DNA of 26,507 nucleotides from JBLRWS01 sp047921075 (GTDB lineage: Bacteria; Bacteroidota; Rhodothermia; Balneolales; Balneolaceae), in contig JBLRWS010000036.1 in NCBI GenBank assembly GCA_047921075.1, positions 1-26,507 on the forward strand, given 5' to 3'. Shown here one piece after another: positions 7,207 through 16,914 of this stretch; position 1 is the first letter of the stretch; every line of letters begins with the position of its first letter. The notes under the pieces are model-generated. The model was given only the letters and a program-made list of their open reading frames with translations. It did not search any database and was not told the DNA's origin. The position numbers were made by a program, and so were the translations under genes.

Positions 7207-8710
7207 GGAAGCCGGATGTAATGTTGCTCTGATGACGCTCCGATAGTGCCATAATTGCTTCGTAGGTACGATAGCGGTTGTTGATCTCCTTCACATATTG
7301 TACGGTTTCTATTCCGCGCGCAAAGCCGTGACGGGCATTCTCATAATAGCGGCGTTGCATCAGTTTAAGAAGCGCCTCGGCTACATGCTCCCACTCGTTG
7401 GGGTTTTTATTCTGATCGATGACCAGGCGCCGCGCATCGGCCACGTGTCCCATTCCGGCGTTGTATGTAGCCAGTGCAAACGCCCGCTGATTCTCCTCAT
7501 CCATATAGGAGTAGTGATGCAAATGCTCTTTGATGATACGTACACCTTCCCGAATATTTATCAGCGGATCGTAGAGCTGTTCATACTCAATATCCACAAA
7601 TCGCGGAATGATCTGCATCAACCCGACGGCACCGGCCCAGCTTTTGCTGTTGGGGTTAAATTCCGACTCTTGCGCGATCATCGCTGTAACGAGCATCCAA
7701 TCCACACCGGCCGAATCAGCCACAGTCCGTATCATGTCGTCGTAGGGAGAGATTACCCCCAGCGACTGGTACTGCCATTCCGGATTGTAATATTGCGCTA
7801 TTTGTGAGCTTTCCTGGAAATATCGCTGCCTCAATACATTCAAAAAGGTGGATCGGCGGGGGCGCTCGCGATCTTCGGAGAACCGGAAATGTTTAAACAA
7901 AAACCGGTTCATTTGCGCTTCCAGATCTGGCGTATTGGAGCGGATAGCCCACGCAATGGTATCTTTTTCGGAAATAGTGGGGCCTGGATAAAGGCCGTCA
8001 ACATATCGGTTCACCGCATCAAACATATTGTCATCCGCTACGGTTGCGGCAATATTCCCGTTGGCTATTTCAATCAACGTCGCCTCCGTATCGAGCTCAT
8101 CTGGTAAAATGTGTACGTTCAGGTCGTACCCCTCGTCAATCAGTTCCATCAACCGTACAAAATAGGAGCTGTTGCGGCGTACAGCGATCGGAATATTCAT
8201 TTCGGCAATATCCTGCAGGGTGGTACCGATCAGCTCCAAATCGGCTGAGAGTACAATCAACTGATCCACCAAATTATAAGGGCGGGTAAATTGCACAATA
8301 TCCCGCCGCTCCGGTGTAATGGTGTAATTGGCCGCAATCACGTCGCCGGCACCGCTGTTCAGCAGGTCAAACGGGCTTTCATCGCCACCCACAATCACTA
8401 CTTCGAGCGCCAGGTCGTTTTCACGGGCAAATTCGCGAACCAACTCATATTCGAAGCCCACTTCAATCCCCTGGTTCAAAAAATAGGTATTCGAGCTGTA
8501 GTGGGTAATCATACGTAACACACCGCTCTGCCTGATTTCTGCTAAGTCGCGTTGTATCGGCTCACTTACCGTAAGCTGAAGCTGGTTGCTCATCTCTTCG
8601 ACATAGGGAGCACCATCATCTTGTGTTGAGCATCCCGCCAGCAGAAAGGTTGCGACAACAATTCCACGCTTATAGAGTGCCACGTTGCGGTTGGCTTCTG
8701 ACTGTTTCAT
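7181..8710 (-). CDS. MltF-like membrane-bound lytic transglycosylase (lipoprotein)
   Basis: This 509-residue protein combines two domains in the order seen in MltF. A lipoprotein signal ends in LLAGC (Cys27). Residues about 55-295 form a family-3 periplasmic solute-binding fold: GVLRMITHYSSNTYFLNQG, GFEYELVREFAREN, and ITPERRDIVQFTRPY. Residues about 325-445 form an SLT domain: AMIAQESEFNPNS with catalytic Glu348 followed by Ser, then GAVGLMQIIP and ATYNAGMGHV. The enzyme cleaves the MurNAc-GlcNAc bond of peptidoglycan with formation of 1,6-anhydroMurNAc; in E. coli MltF the binding domain responds to muropeptides. A conserved region around RYYENARHGFARGIETVQYV follows, typical of MltF tails. 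It is convergent with the phosphatase gene, overlapping its end by 26 bases, and 187 bases separate its start from the EamA gene upstream. Confidence 0.92.
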   Translation of the reverse strand: MKQSEANRNVALYKRGIVVATFLLAGCSTQDDGAPYVEEMSNQLQLTVSEPIQRDLAEIRQSGVLRMITHYSSNTYFLNQGIEVGFEYELVREFARENDLALEVVIVGGDESPFDLLNSGAGDVIAANYTITPERRDIVQFTRPYNLVDQLIVLSADLELIGTTLQDIAEMNIPIAVRRNSSYFVRLMELIDEGYDLNVHILPDELDTEATLIEIANGNIAATVADDNMFDAVNRYVDGLYPGPTISEKDTIAWAIRSNTPDLEAQMNRFLFKHFRFSEDRERPRRSTFLNVLRQRYFQESSQIAQYYNPEWQYQSLGVISPYDDMIRTVADSAGVDWMLVTAMIAQESEFNPNSKSWAGAVGLMQIIPRFVDIEYEQLYDPLINIREGVRIIKEHLHHYSYMDEENQRAFALATYNAGMGHVADARRLVIDQNKNPNEWEHVAEALLKLMQRRYYENARHGFARGIETVQYVKEINNRYRTYEAIMALSERHQSNITSGFLNPLQVGF

Positions 8711-8897
8711 AATCGATGGGGTTTCATTTCTTACAATGAAAACGGATCACTATCCTTATTTTTGTAACCTAATTACTCCTGAAAACATTTCCTTAGCCAT
8801 TTAACCTGCTGTTTTTACTTGTGTTCCATTTTCTCTTGATGATCGCTTCCTGTAAGCTACCCAAAAAAAGAACGCAGGTCAATTTTGTGAGGGTTTC

Positions 8898-9824
8898 TTA
8901 ACGCTTTCGCATTGTTTTTGTTCTTTTTAGCCAGGTTAGTGACACTCCGAACAGAATAATGGCCATGGCAGCGAAGGAGAGAGTTGTTGGCACCTCCTGA
9001 AACAGGAAATAGGCCACTATAGCTGCAAAAACAACTTCTGAAAGAATAAGTGTGGAGAGCAACGTGGGCGATACATATTTAACAGCATAGTTCATGGAGC
9101 CGTGTCCCAAAATGGTTGGCCCCGCAGCAAGAAGGAAGCCCACCACCCATCCGGTCGTGCTAATTGCGGGCCAGCCCCCTACCCAGAAAAATGCACCAAT
9201 TATGCACGTGAGGGCGGCATAACCATACACATAGTATACGTAATCGATCCACTCGGCGTGCTGACGAATTTTACGGCCAAACAAAAAGTAGACCACAAAT
9301 AGGATGGCGGCCGAGAATGCCAGCCCGTTACCAAGCAGTGCATTAGGAAATTGTTCCAGCCCGGCATCATCAGCCAGACCCAGCAGTGCTGACCCAAAAA
9401 ACGACAGCAAAACACCCACCCAAATCACCGGCGCAAATATCCGTTTAAAGAGCAGCCGCTCTGCCACAATAAGCATCACCGGGTGCATGGTTACGAGCAC
9501 CGAAGCCGAGGCTACAGAGGTGTAGTGCAGCGAGGCAATCCATAACGAAAAGTGCAAACCGAGTGCAATGCCTGCAGCAATCAGCATCCAGTGATGAACA
9601 CCATATTGCTTGAGCTGCCCAATCGGTTTCTTCTTCCAAAACCAGAATGGCGTAAGAAGCAGTACGGCAAAGCCGGTACGTAGTGCAGCAAGAACCAGCG
9701 GCTCCACATCGGTGGCGAAGCGTACCAGAATAGGGGCAAAACCGAAGGTTAACAGGCCTACAAAAAGTAGCAGCAGTACCTTGGCAATGGGGGTTTCATC
9801 ACCGGTATGCGCCGTTTCGCTCAC
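8898..9824 (-). CDS. EamA/DMT-family drug-metabolite transporter
   Basis: The 308-residue protein has about ten hydrophobic segments in two EamA repeats. The first runs from residue about 12 (VLLLLFVGLLTFGFAPILVRF) to about 150 and contains LHYTSVASASVLVTMHPV, typical of the family. The second begins near ALLGNGLAFSAAILFVVYFLFGRKI and contains GHGSMNYAVKYVSPTLLSTLILSEVVFAAI. Such inner-membrane carriers export amino acids, nucleosides or other small metabolites; the substrate cannot be read from the sequence. Its ATG overlaps the DUF4293 stop in an ATGA, so the two form one translational unit. A charged C-terminal tail ends RTKTMRKR. Confidence 0.9.
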   Translation of the reverse strand: MSETAHTGDETPIAKVLLLLFVGLLTFGFAPILVRFATDVEPLVLAALRTGFAVLLLTPFWFWKKKPIGQLKQYGVHHWMLIAAGIALGLHFSLWIASLHYTSVASASVLVTMHPVMLIVAERLLFKRIFAPVIWVGVLLSFFGSALLGLADDAGLEQFPNALLGNGLAFSAAILFVVYFLFGRKIRQHAEWIDYVYYVYGYAALTCIIGAFFWVGGWPAISTTGWVVGFLLAAGPTILGHGSMNYAVKYVSPTLLSTLILSEVVFAAIVAYFLFQEVPTTLSFAAMAIILFGVSLTWLKRTKTMRKR

Positions 9825-10228
9825 CGTATACGGTCCATCGATTCTACCAGTTCCATATCTTTTTTGATGGCTACTCCGGCCAGCCAGAAAAACATCAGGC
9901 TTAAAACGATAAGCCCGGTACTAACGGTTTCCGTAAGCAAAAAGCTTCCAAACCCGCCCAGCGAGAATAACACGCCGCAGGCTGCACCAAGCGCCACTAT
10001 TTGAATGTAGGTAACTACTTTTACGACGCTCAGCTGCAGCGACCTGCTTCTAAACAGAAATATAGCTGCCAATGAGCCCACCATAGCCGCTGTCAGAGAA
10101 AGAGCGAGGGTATAGCCAATCCACATAGAAGGGTCGGCAAAGCCGTGCCGATAGATCGGTGAGTAGAACACCATGGCGTTCAGTACTACCGGCAGTAACA
10201 AGTAAATCGATTGAATTCGTTGAATCAA
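9821..10228 (-). CDS. DUF4293 family membrane protein
   Basis: The 135-residue product begins MIQRIQSIYLLL, the hallmark N terminus of DUF4293 proteins, which are widespread in Bacteroidota. Four hydrophobic segments are visible: about residues 7-25, 36-60, 69-97 and 103-124, ending in a short charged tail. No catalytic motif is seen, and the family function is unknown to me. It precedes and overlaps (4 bases) the EamA transporter gene, suggesting co-expression. About 100 bases separate it from the end of the RND pump gene on the same strand. Confidence 0.88.
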   Translation of the reverse strand: MIQRIQSIYLLLPVVLNAMVFYSPIYRHGFADPSMWIGYTLALSLTAAMVGSLAAIFLFRSRSLQLSVVKVVTYIQIVALGAACGVLFSLGGFGSFLLTETVSTGLIVLSLMFFWLAGVAIKKDMELVESMDRIR

Positions 10229-10328
10229 CGCAGAATTTTTTTCTTAAAAGTGAGACCGAAAATACAGAATCGTACCCGCATAAACCAACCTTTGCTACAC
10301 GCTTCTGCGGGGCTGGTTGCACCGGCCA

Positions 10329-13300
10329 TTATACCTTCATCAACTCCTTCATACGTTCGGCAAGAGAATCAAATGTGGAGTAGATAACCGGCACAACCAC
10401 CAGAGTCAGAAAGGTTGCGAACAGCAGGCCGCTAATGATGGTGATACCCATGGGCCCCCAAAAGGCCGTGCTTTCCGAGCCAAGTTGGAAGTTCGGATCA
10501 CCTGTTGCAAAAAAGCTTATAAAATCGATATTGATACCAAACGTGAGCGGCACCAACCCGAGAATGGTTGTAAGTGCCGTAAGCAGTACCGGACGGAACC
10601 GAATGACGCCCGCTTCGATAATGGCGTGTTTTTTCTGGAGCCCTTTTTCCGTGAGTTGCTTCACATAATCGAGCAATACGATGTTGTTTACGCACACAAT
10701 ACCTGCAAGCGAAATGATGCCGATAAAGGTCATTAAGCCGAAAGGGGTACGGGTAAGAATTAGCCCGAGCAACACCCCAATCAAGCTCAGCCCTACCGCG
10801 GCCGACAAGATCAACGGCGATACGATGTTGTTGAATTTAGCCAGCATCACCAGGAAAATGAGGGAAAAACCGACCATCATAGCTGTGGTCAAAAAGCCGA
10901 AAGCCTCTTCCTGATCTTCACTTTCACCGGTGTATTGAGCCGTAATACCGGGTGGTAAACCCTCCATATAATCAGCCAGCATGGCGCGGGTCTGTTCCAG
11001 TACTTCGGGCCCGCTGAATCCCGGTGCGGCTTCTGCTTCGATGGTGGCTGTACGCTGACTGTTCAACCGGGTGATGGTGCCCAGCCCGGTACCCTCTTCA
11101 AACGTAGCTACCGACACAAGCGGCACCGAGATACCCGCTTGCGTAACGATATTCAGATCCTGAAGCGCCTCCAGATTTTGACGATCTTCCGGGCGCAGGC
11201 GCACTACAATATCATATTCATCTTCCCCATCGCGCCACTCACTGGCCTCCAGCCCATTATTGGCAATTCGGATGGTTTGAGCAATATCGGCCATGGAGAG
11301 ACCAAAACGGGACGCTTTTTCATAATCGACCAGGACACGGTACTCGGGCGAGCCGCCGCTGATGTTGTTTCGTACGTCCACAAGGCCCGGCACAGCTCCG
11401 GTTACCGATGCTTCGAGGAGTAATTGCGTAATCTCTTCGGAGATGCGAACAATCTGATCAAAATTTTCGCCTGAAACTTCGATGTTAACCGGAGCACCGG
11501 TGGGCGGCCCCTGCTGTTCACCCTCGATTTTAACCATAATATCAGGAATGTCGCGAACCACCTCGCGAAGTTTGTTCATAGTGATGGCCGATGGCTCCGG
11601 CCGGTCGCCAAAATCGACCAAATTTAGGGTAAGCCGCGACAGCTCGGGGCTCTGAAAACCTCCGCCAAAAAAGGGATCGCCCGCAACCCCCACATTGGTT
11701 TGTATATTTTCGATATTGGCGCGCACCATCGGATCGCGATCAATCAGATCATAAATGCTCTCCTGCACAAATTTGGCAATCTCGTTGCTGGCGTGCACAC
11801 TCATCCCCACCGGACCTTCCAGCTCGATGTTGATACGGCCTGGATCGGTTTGAGGGAAAAACTCCACGCCGCTTGGTGCCAGAGCAAACATAGCAAAAAT
11901 AGCTATCAGCGATCCAAGAACAGAATTGAGCATCAACGCGCGGTTGTCGGTTAAGAGCAACGGCTTTGATGATGAACGAAGCATACCAACGGCACCCACC
12001 ACCACAATAAGAAATGGCACAGCCATCACCACGAACCAAATATCTGCCGATACGTTTTTGCCAATGGAAAAAAGTGCCAGCGTTGACGCAAATACCACAC
12101 CCAACAGTAACCCAACTAAAATGGATAGTATTTTGCCCCGAAAGATCGCTTCCAGCGTGTGCACAACAACCAGCAGAAGGCCTACTGCAGCAAATACTCC
12201 GGCGGCTCCGTAGAGCACCACGGATGCGGGTGAAAAGAGACCAATCACTGCTCCCATCATACCAAGAAGCGCAGCAAGGGTTACACTGCCAAGGGCAAGC
12301 GTATTGCGCAGCATGGCGTGGCGCACGGAGTTGTCACGCTTTAACAAGTTACGCAACATCACCTTGTAGTATTTGAGTACGAAGGGAAGCAGCCGCTCCA
12401 TGAATACCTTGGAACACGGTTTCACGGCGTAACGGTAACTGAGAAAGAAGAGTAACGATGTAAGCAACAGTACAACCAGCGTGGTCATGTTGGCGGCCGC
12501 GATGGCAATCAATAGAAACACCAGAACCCCCAGGGCCAGCCCTTTCAGCCAGACAGCCACCGGCTTTTTCTGATCGCTGTCGAGCTTGACCAAATAGGCC
12601 GTAAGTACCGGATAGAGCACCAGCGCTACAAACAGGGAGCAGAGTAAAACGACAATAAGCGTGAGCGGTAAATACCCCATAAACTGGCCGATGATTCCGG
12701 GCCAGAAGGTCATTGGCACAAAAGCGGCAAGCAGCGTAGAGGTGGCCGCAATCAGTGCATACCCCACTTCGTCGGTGGCGAGTTTTGCGGCCTCAAATCG
12801 TCCGTGGCCCATCTCCCTGTAGCGGTAAATATTCTCGACCACCACAATGGAGTTGTCTACCAGCAGCCCGAGAGCAATAATCAGGCTAAAGAGAATCACA
12901 AAATTGGCGGTATAGCCGAGCGCAAGCAGCACAATAAACCCAACCATAATGGAGAGCGGAACAGCGGTACCTACCAGCAACGCATTTCGAATTCCCAGAA
13001 AGAAAACCAGCACCAAAATCACAAACAACATGCCGCTGATGATGCTGTTTTCGAGATCGGTGATCAGAGTCATCACATCCTCGCTCTGATCGCCTGTAAC
13101 CACCACCTGCGTACCTTGTGGCAGCGGGAATTCATCAACCACGCGCAGTACCTCTGCCACGGTATCCAGAATATTGGCACCGGGCCGCTTTTTCACGTTC
13201 AGGCTAATGACCTGACTGTCTCGTATCTCTTCGTCGGGAAGCTCTACTTTTTTTCCGTTCTCTTCCACTTTGTAGGCACGAAGCCGGGCGTAGCTCTCCC

Positions 13301-14114
13301 TCTCTTTAAACCCAAAAACCACCTCTGCCACATCACGCATATACACCAAGCCGGCACTTTGCGTGCCTTCTTCCATAGGCTGTGCAACCACCAAATCTTC
13401 AATCTCATCCGGGTGGCTAAACTCACCGCTTACCCGAAGCAGATAACTCATCATATCTACATCTACCGTACCGCCCGGAATCGTCAGGTTTTGAGCCTGA
13501 ATGGCATTTACCAGCTGTCCAAAACCGAGGCCGTATCCGTTCAAAGCGGCAAGATTTACGTTTACCTGAACTTCGCGCTCAATATCGCCAATCACCTCCA
13601 CTTCGCGCACGCCCGATGCCGCTTCGATCTCATCATCCAGACGGTCGGCCAGGTCGGTTAGCTGCGACAGCGGGTAATCAGCCGCAAGGTTTACCGTCAT
13701 GATGGGGAAATCATCGATATCGATCTCTACAATAAACGGCTCTTCAGCTTCCGGCGGGAGCTCCGTCCGGGCGAGGTCTACCCGCTCGCGAACCCGCTGG
13801 CTGGCCACATTTATCGGCACATCCAGTTCAAACTCCACCACCACACTGCTAAAACTCTCCAGTGTGGTTGAACGAATCTCCTTCACTCCGTTGATGCCCT
13901 GCAGCTCCCGTTCAATCGGCTGTGTAACCAGCGACTCCATGTCGGAGGGGGATATTCCGGGAAAGACGGTGTTGACAATAAAAATCGGAATCTCGATGGA
14001 GGGATTCGACTCTTTCGGGATGGTGATGTAGCTAAATGCCCCCGCAACCACTAAAATGGCCGTTAAGGCGATAATCATGGTGCGGTTTTGCAGCGTAAAT
14101 TCGGTCAATTTCAT
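10329..14114 (-). CDS. RND efflux pump with enlarged membrane region
   Basis: This 1261-residue inner-membrane pump exports compounds using the proton gradient. Family order is clear: TM1 at 12-32, first porter region to about 340 (PGISPSDMESLVTQPIERELQ), TM2-TM6 at about 360-508, second porter region from about 750 (FFPQTDPGR), and TM8-TM12 from about 1073. TM4 carries GLLVDNSIVVVEN with Asp420, one of the usual acidic pair; the second position is Asn. TM10 reads AGIVCVNNIVLLDY, lacking the AcrB-type lysine; both variants occur in related RND subfamilies. Oddly, between TM6 and TM7 there are about six extra hydrophobic segments (about 523-712) where AcrB has only a short loop and helix, making it some 200 residues longer than usual. 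A clear AAAGG lies before the start, 24 bases after the fusion-protein gene. Substrate unknown. Confidence 0.93.
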   Translation of the reverse strand: MKLTEFTLQNRTMIIALTAILVVAGAFSYITIPKESNPSIEIPIFIVNTVFPGISPSDMESLVTQPIERELQGINGVKEIRSTTLESFSSVVVEFELDVPINVASQRVRERVDLARTELPPEAEEPFIVEIDIDDFPIMTVNLAADYPLSQLTDLADRLDDEIEAASGVREVEVIGDIEREVQVNVNLAALNGYGLGFGQLVNAIQAQNLTIPGGTVDVDMMSYLLRVSGEFSHPDEIEDLVVAQPMEEGTQSAGLVYMRDVAEVVFGFKERESYARLRAYKVEENGKKVELPDEEIRDSQVISLNVKKRPGANILDTVAEVLRVVDEFPLPQGTQVVVTGDQSEDVMTLITDLENSIISGMLFVILVLVFFLGIRNALLVGTAVPLSIMVGFIVLLALGYTANFVILFSLIIALGLLVDNSIVVVENIYRYREMGHGRFEAAKLATDEVGYALIAATSTLLAAFVPMTFWPGIIGQFMGYLPLTLIVVLLCSLFVALVLYPVLTAYLVKLDSDQKKPVAVWLKGLALGVLVFLLIAIAAANMTTLVVLLLTSLLFFLSYRYAVKPCSKVFMERLLPFVLKYYKVMLRNLLKRDNSVRHAMLRNTLALGSVTLAALLGMMGAVIGLFSPASVVLYGAAGVFAAVGLLLVVVHTLEAIFRGKILSILVGLLLGVVFASTLALFSIGKNVSADIWFVVMAVPFLIVVVGAVGMLRSSSKPLLLTDNRALMLNSVLGSLIAIFAMFALAPSGVEFFPQTDPGRINIELEGPVGMSVHASNEIAKFVQESIYDLIDRDPMVRANIENIQTNVGVAGDPFFGGGFQSPELSRLTLNLVDFGDRPEPSAITMNKLREVVRDIPDIMVKIEGEQQGPPTGAPVNIEVSGENFDQIVRISEEITQLLLEASVTGAVPGLVDVRNNISGGSPEYRVLVDYEKASRFGLSMADIAQTIRIANNGLEASEWRDGEDEYDIVVRLRPEDRQNLEALQDLNIVTQAGISVPLVSVATFEEGTGLGTITRLNSQRTATIEAEAAPGFSGPEVLEQTRAMLADYMEGLPPGITAQYTGESEDQEEAFGFLTTAMMVGFSLIFLVMLAKFNNIVSPLILSAAVGLSLIGVLLGLILTRTPFGLMTFIGIISLAGIVCVNNIVLLDYVKQLTEKGLQKKHAIIEAGVIRFRPVLLTALTTILGLVPLTFGINIDFISFFATGDPNFQLGSESTAFWGPMGITIISGLLFATFLTLVVVPVIYSTFDSLAERMKELMKV

Positions 14115-14138
14115 TCTGTAGCCTTTGCATGTAAAACG

Positions 14139-15257
14139 TTAAAATGTTACCAGTGGCGCGGATACGTCGCGCAGTTTTGCTGCACGTTCCCGGCTCGATT
14201 CACTGTGCAGTATATTCAGCTCATCACCCTGGTTCAGGTTGCGCATGCCCGACACAACCACCTCATCGCCCTGCGAGAGACCGTCGACAATACGGATGAG
14301 TGAACCGGAGGCTTCACCTGTAACAACCGGAATCAGCTCCGCCTCTTTGCGCCCGTTACGCTGCGATGCGATAAACACCATGGTGCCACCTTCATTGCGA
14401 ATGATGGATGTTCGTGGCAAAATGATGGCATTTTCAATACGGTTTCGGTCGATTGTAAGATCTGCCACCATCTCCGGTTTGATACGTTGGCCCGGATTTT
14501 GAAGCTCTACCTCGATGGCAAACGTACGCGTTTCCGGATCCAATACGCTGCCTGCATAGGAGATCGACGATTCGCGAATGGTTTCGCTCAGCGAACGGAA
14601 TTCGATAACAACGTTTGACCCCTCCCGAATCGACCCCGCAAAGCGTTCCGGCACCCCCGAAAGAATGCGTACCCGACTGATATTTACCAGCCGTACAACC
14701 GGCATTCCGGGATTGATTAACTCTCCTTCGCGGATAAACCGTTCTTCAATCAGGCCGGTAAACGGAGCGGAAATGGTCGCATCCTCCAACTGCTTTTCGG
14801 CCTGATTGAACTGCGCCCTGGCCTGATCGCGTTGTGCACGTGCACTGTTGTAATCCTGCGTGCTGATAATTGAATCGGCATAGAGCGATTCCAGTCGCTC
14901 AAAATTGTCCTGAGCCAGTTCAAGCGCTGTTTTTGCGGCCTCGAATTGCGCCTGTATTACGCGGTCGTCGATTCTGGCAATCGGTTCGCCGACGGCTACC
15001 CGGTCGCCACGATCACGAATCATCAGGATACGGCCCGACACTTCTGAGGAGATGACGGCATCATCAAGCGCCTCAACTGTTCCGGTTACGCGAATAAACT
15101 CACTGAATTGATCCGGCTGAACAATCACTGTCTCAACCGGCTGCAAACGGGCAGCGGGAGCGTCATCGTTCTCTTCTTGCTGGCCGGTACCGCTACAGGC
15201 TGTAAGCGCTGCAAGGAGCAGTAAAAGGGGAAGGTGTTGTAATGGCTTTTTATTCAT
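14139..15257 (-). CDS. RND periplasmic membrane-fusion lipoprotein
   Basis: The 372-residue protein is a HlyD/AcrA-type adaptor that joins the RND pump to the TolC channel. A lipoprotein signal ends in LTAC with Cys21. The first lipoyl half-motif, GTVEALDDAVISSEVSGRIL, begins near residue 58; a coiled-coil hairpin (FEAAKTALELAQDNFERL to ARAQFNQAEKQLEDA) covers about 105-160; the second lipoyl half follows at TISAPFTGLIEERF. Beta-barrel and membrane-proximal domains make up the rest, with the typical PRTSIIRNEGGTMVFI strand. The gene lies between TolC (26 bases upstream) and the pump (24 bases downstream) on one strand. Confidence 0.94.
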   Translation of the reverse strand: MNKKPLQHLPLLLLLAALTACSGTGQQEENDDAPAARLQPVETVIVQPDQFSEFIRVTGTVEALDDAVISSEVSGRILMIRDRGDRVAVGEPIARIDDRVIQAQFEAAKTALELAQDNFERLESLYADSIISTQDYNSARAQRDQARAQFNQAEKQLEDATISAPFTGLIEERFIREGELINPGMPVVRLVNISRVRILSGVPERFAGSIREGSNVVIEFRSLSETIRESSISYAGSVLDPETRTFAIEVELQNPGQRIKPEMVADLTIDRNRIENAIILPRTSIIRNEGGTMVFIASQRNGRKEAELIPVVTGEASGSLIRIVDGLSQGDEVVVSGMRNLNQGDELNILHSESSRERAAKLRDVSAPLVTF

Positions 15258-15283
15258 GATGCGTTTTGCTCGTAGTTAAACGA

Positions 15284-16912
15284 TTAATTTTGTGAAATGA
15301 CCGGCGTTCCGATGGCTCGTTCGTACTCACTGAGAGCGATGAGATAATCGAATACGGCCAAAAGGTAATTCAGCTGACTTTGGTCAAGTAGTGTAGATGC
15401 CTGCCGTTCCTGAAGCGGCGTCCCGACTCCCTCTTGCAGCCGGCGTAAAGCAAACTCGTAGTTTAATTCTGCCTGCTCAAGATTTCTCTCCTGGCTGCGT
15501 ATCCGCTCCAGTGCAGTGTCGAGATTTCGGAGGGTTTGATCAATTTCCAGGTACACTGCATTCAGCTGGAAATCCCGGTTCAGTTCCGCTTGGCGAATGT
15601 CAATCTTGTTTTGCTGTACTCGCTGGCGTGTCTGAAAACCGTTAAAAATTGTCCAGTTTACCCGAAGCCCGACGGCAACCGCATCATCCCAGAAAGAAGA
15701 ATCGAAAAAGCCGCGGTCGCGTGTGTTAAATGTAAATTGCTGGCCTTCCGCCTGAGTAAAGGATGTGCGATTGGATGGTACCTGACCAATGTAGGCAACA
15801 TTGGCAAACGCACTGAGTGAAGGCCTGGATTGCGATCGGGTGATATTGCGCTCAATTTCACGCAAATCAATCAGGCTGCTCGACTGTTTCAGGTCGGGTC
15901 GCTGCTGCATGGCCACCTCAAATGCGAGGTCGGGATCGAGAATATCGGGGAGAGACGACTCCTCAAATTCGAGAGCTCCCCGCAGACGAATCGTTGCCTG
16001 CGTGGGGATGCCAAGCTGAAGTGCCAGATTTTTGCTGGCAAGTTCCGCCTGATTTCGCGCTTCGATCAAATTGGTTTCCAGATTAACGAGCTCCACCTCG
16101 GCGCTCACCCGCTCAAATTTCGAGAGCACGCCTGCTTCTACCGATCGGCGGGTCTCCTCTACCGTGCGCTGCAATCGGTCTACGCTCTTTTGCAGTACCT
16201 CTACCTGTTCCTTTGCAAGAAGTGCACGATAGAACGACTGCCGTATCTCCCTAACCACTTGCTGGCGGTCATTTTGTATCTGTTCTTCATTCAATTCGCG
16301 CACTTTTTGCGCTCCGCGAATAGCGGTAAATACGGCGCCGTTATAAATAGCCTGCGTAACCGAGAGGCCAAACTCAAAGCTGTTCTCAACAGCAAACGGA
16401 TTTTCTCCGCTGGATCCGGGAGGTGCAATTCCTGCATCATCAAGCCCCTGCGCCTGTCGGTCTAAAAATTCATCAAACGAAATAGGGTCGGTATCTGGAT
16501 TGCCATCCGTTCGGGCATTTTCGTTAAACGCGAGCCAGTCGATAGCGCCGAAGGTTTCAAAAAGGCCGCCGGCATCCGATCCGGCAAATGGGTTTGGGGT
16601 GCGAATATTTCGCGTATAGCTTCCCGAAAAATTTACCTGCGGATAGACCGAGCCCCACGCCTCCCGTATTTGTGCCTCGGCGCGGTCTACATCCAGCATG
16701 CCGGAGCGAAGCAGATGATTGTTTACCAGAGCAATTTGAATGGCTTCCTCCAGCGTTATGGCCAGCTCAGTTCCCGGTTCCAATGTGCGCAGTTCTTCAT
16801 GCTGCTGTGCCAGTACAGGCACCGTACAAACCATCAAGCAGATGGCTGTGATTGCCGCCCGGTAAACCGATGCAACGTTCAGTATTTTTGTGCGTCTATA
16901 TACCGAAATCAT
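15284..16912 (-). CDS. TolC-family outer-membrane efflux channel
   Basis: The start is the ATG at 16912, giving 542 residues. It has AAGGAG at 16921-16926, eight bases upstream, and lies two bases after the TetR stop; a longer frame reaching 17074 would run deep into the TetR gene and add 54 residues before the signal peptide. Residues about 12-36 are a signal sequence ending VLAQQ. The mature protein shows the two OEP repeats: LTLEEAIQIALVNNHLLR-like start (ITLEEAIQIALVN), the long helices with RQSFYRALLAKEQVEVLQKSV, and the second half from VGLRVNWTIFNGFQTRQRVQQ through RRLQEGVGTPLQERQASTLL. Three such subunits form the outer-membrane exit duct of the tripartite pump encoded next. The Asp/Glu-rich insert near residues 130-160 is longer than in E. 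coli TolC. Confidence 0.93.
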   Translation of the reverse strand: MISVYRRTKILNVASVYRAAITAICLMVCTVPVLAQQHEELRTLEPGTELAITLEEAIQIALVNNHLLRSGMLDVDRAEAQIREAWGSVYPQVNFSGSYTRNIRTPNPFAGSDAGGLFETFGAIDWLAFNENARTDGNPDTDPISFDEFLDRQAQGLDDAGIAPPGSSGENPFAVENSFEFGLSVTQAIYNGAVFTAIRGAQKVRELNEEQIQNDRQQVVREIRQSFYRALLAKEQVEVLQKSVDRLQRTVEETRRSVEAGVLSKFERVSAEVELVNLETNLIEARNQAELASKNLALQLGIPTQATIRLRGALEFEESSLPDILDPDLAFEVAMQQRPDLKQSSSLIDLREIERNITRSQSRPSLSAFANVAYIGQVPSNRTSFTQAEGQQFTFNTRDRGFFDSSFWDDAVAVGLRVNWTIFNGFQTRQRVQQNKIDIRQAELNRDFQLNAVYLEIDQTLRNLDTALERIRSQERNLEQAELNYEFALRRLQEGVGTPLQERQASTLLDQSQLNYLLAVFDYLIALSEYERAIGTPVISQN

Positions 16913-16914
16913 TC

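Noticed and set aside
12804..13661. 285-codon plus-strand frame
   Set aside because: It is antisense to the RND pump and is rich in His, Asn and Gln as shadows of such genes often are.
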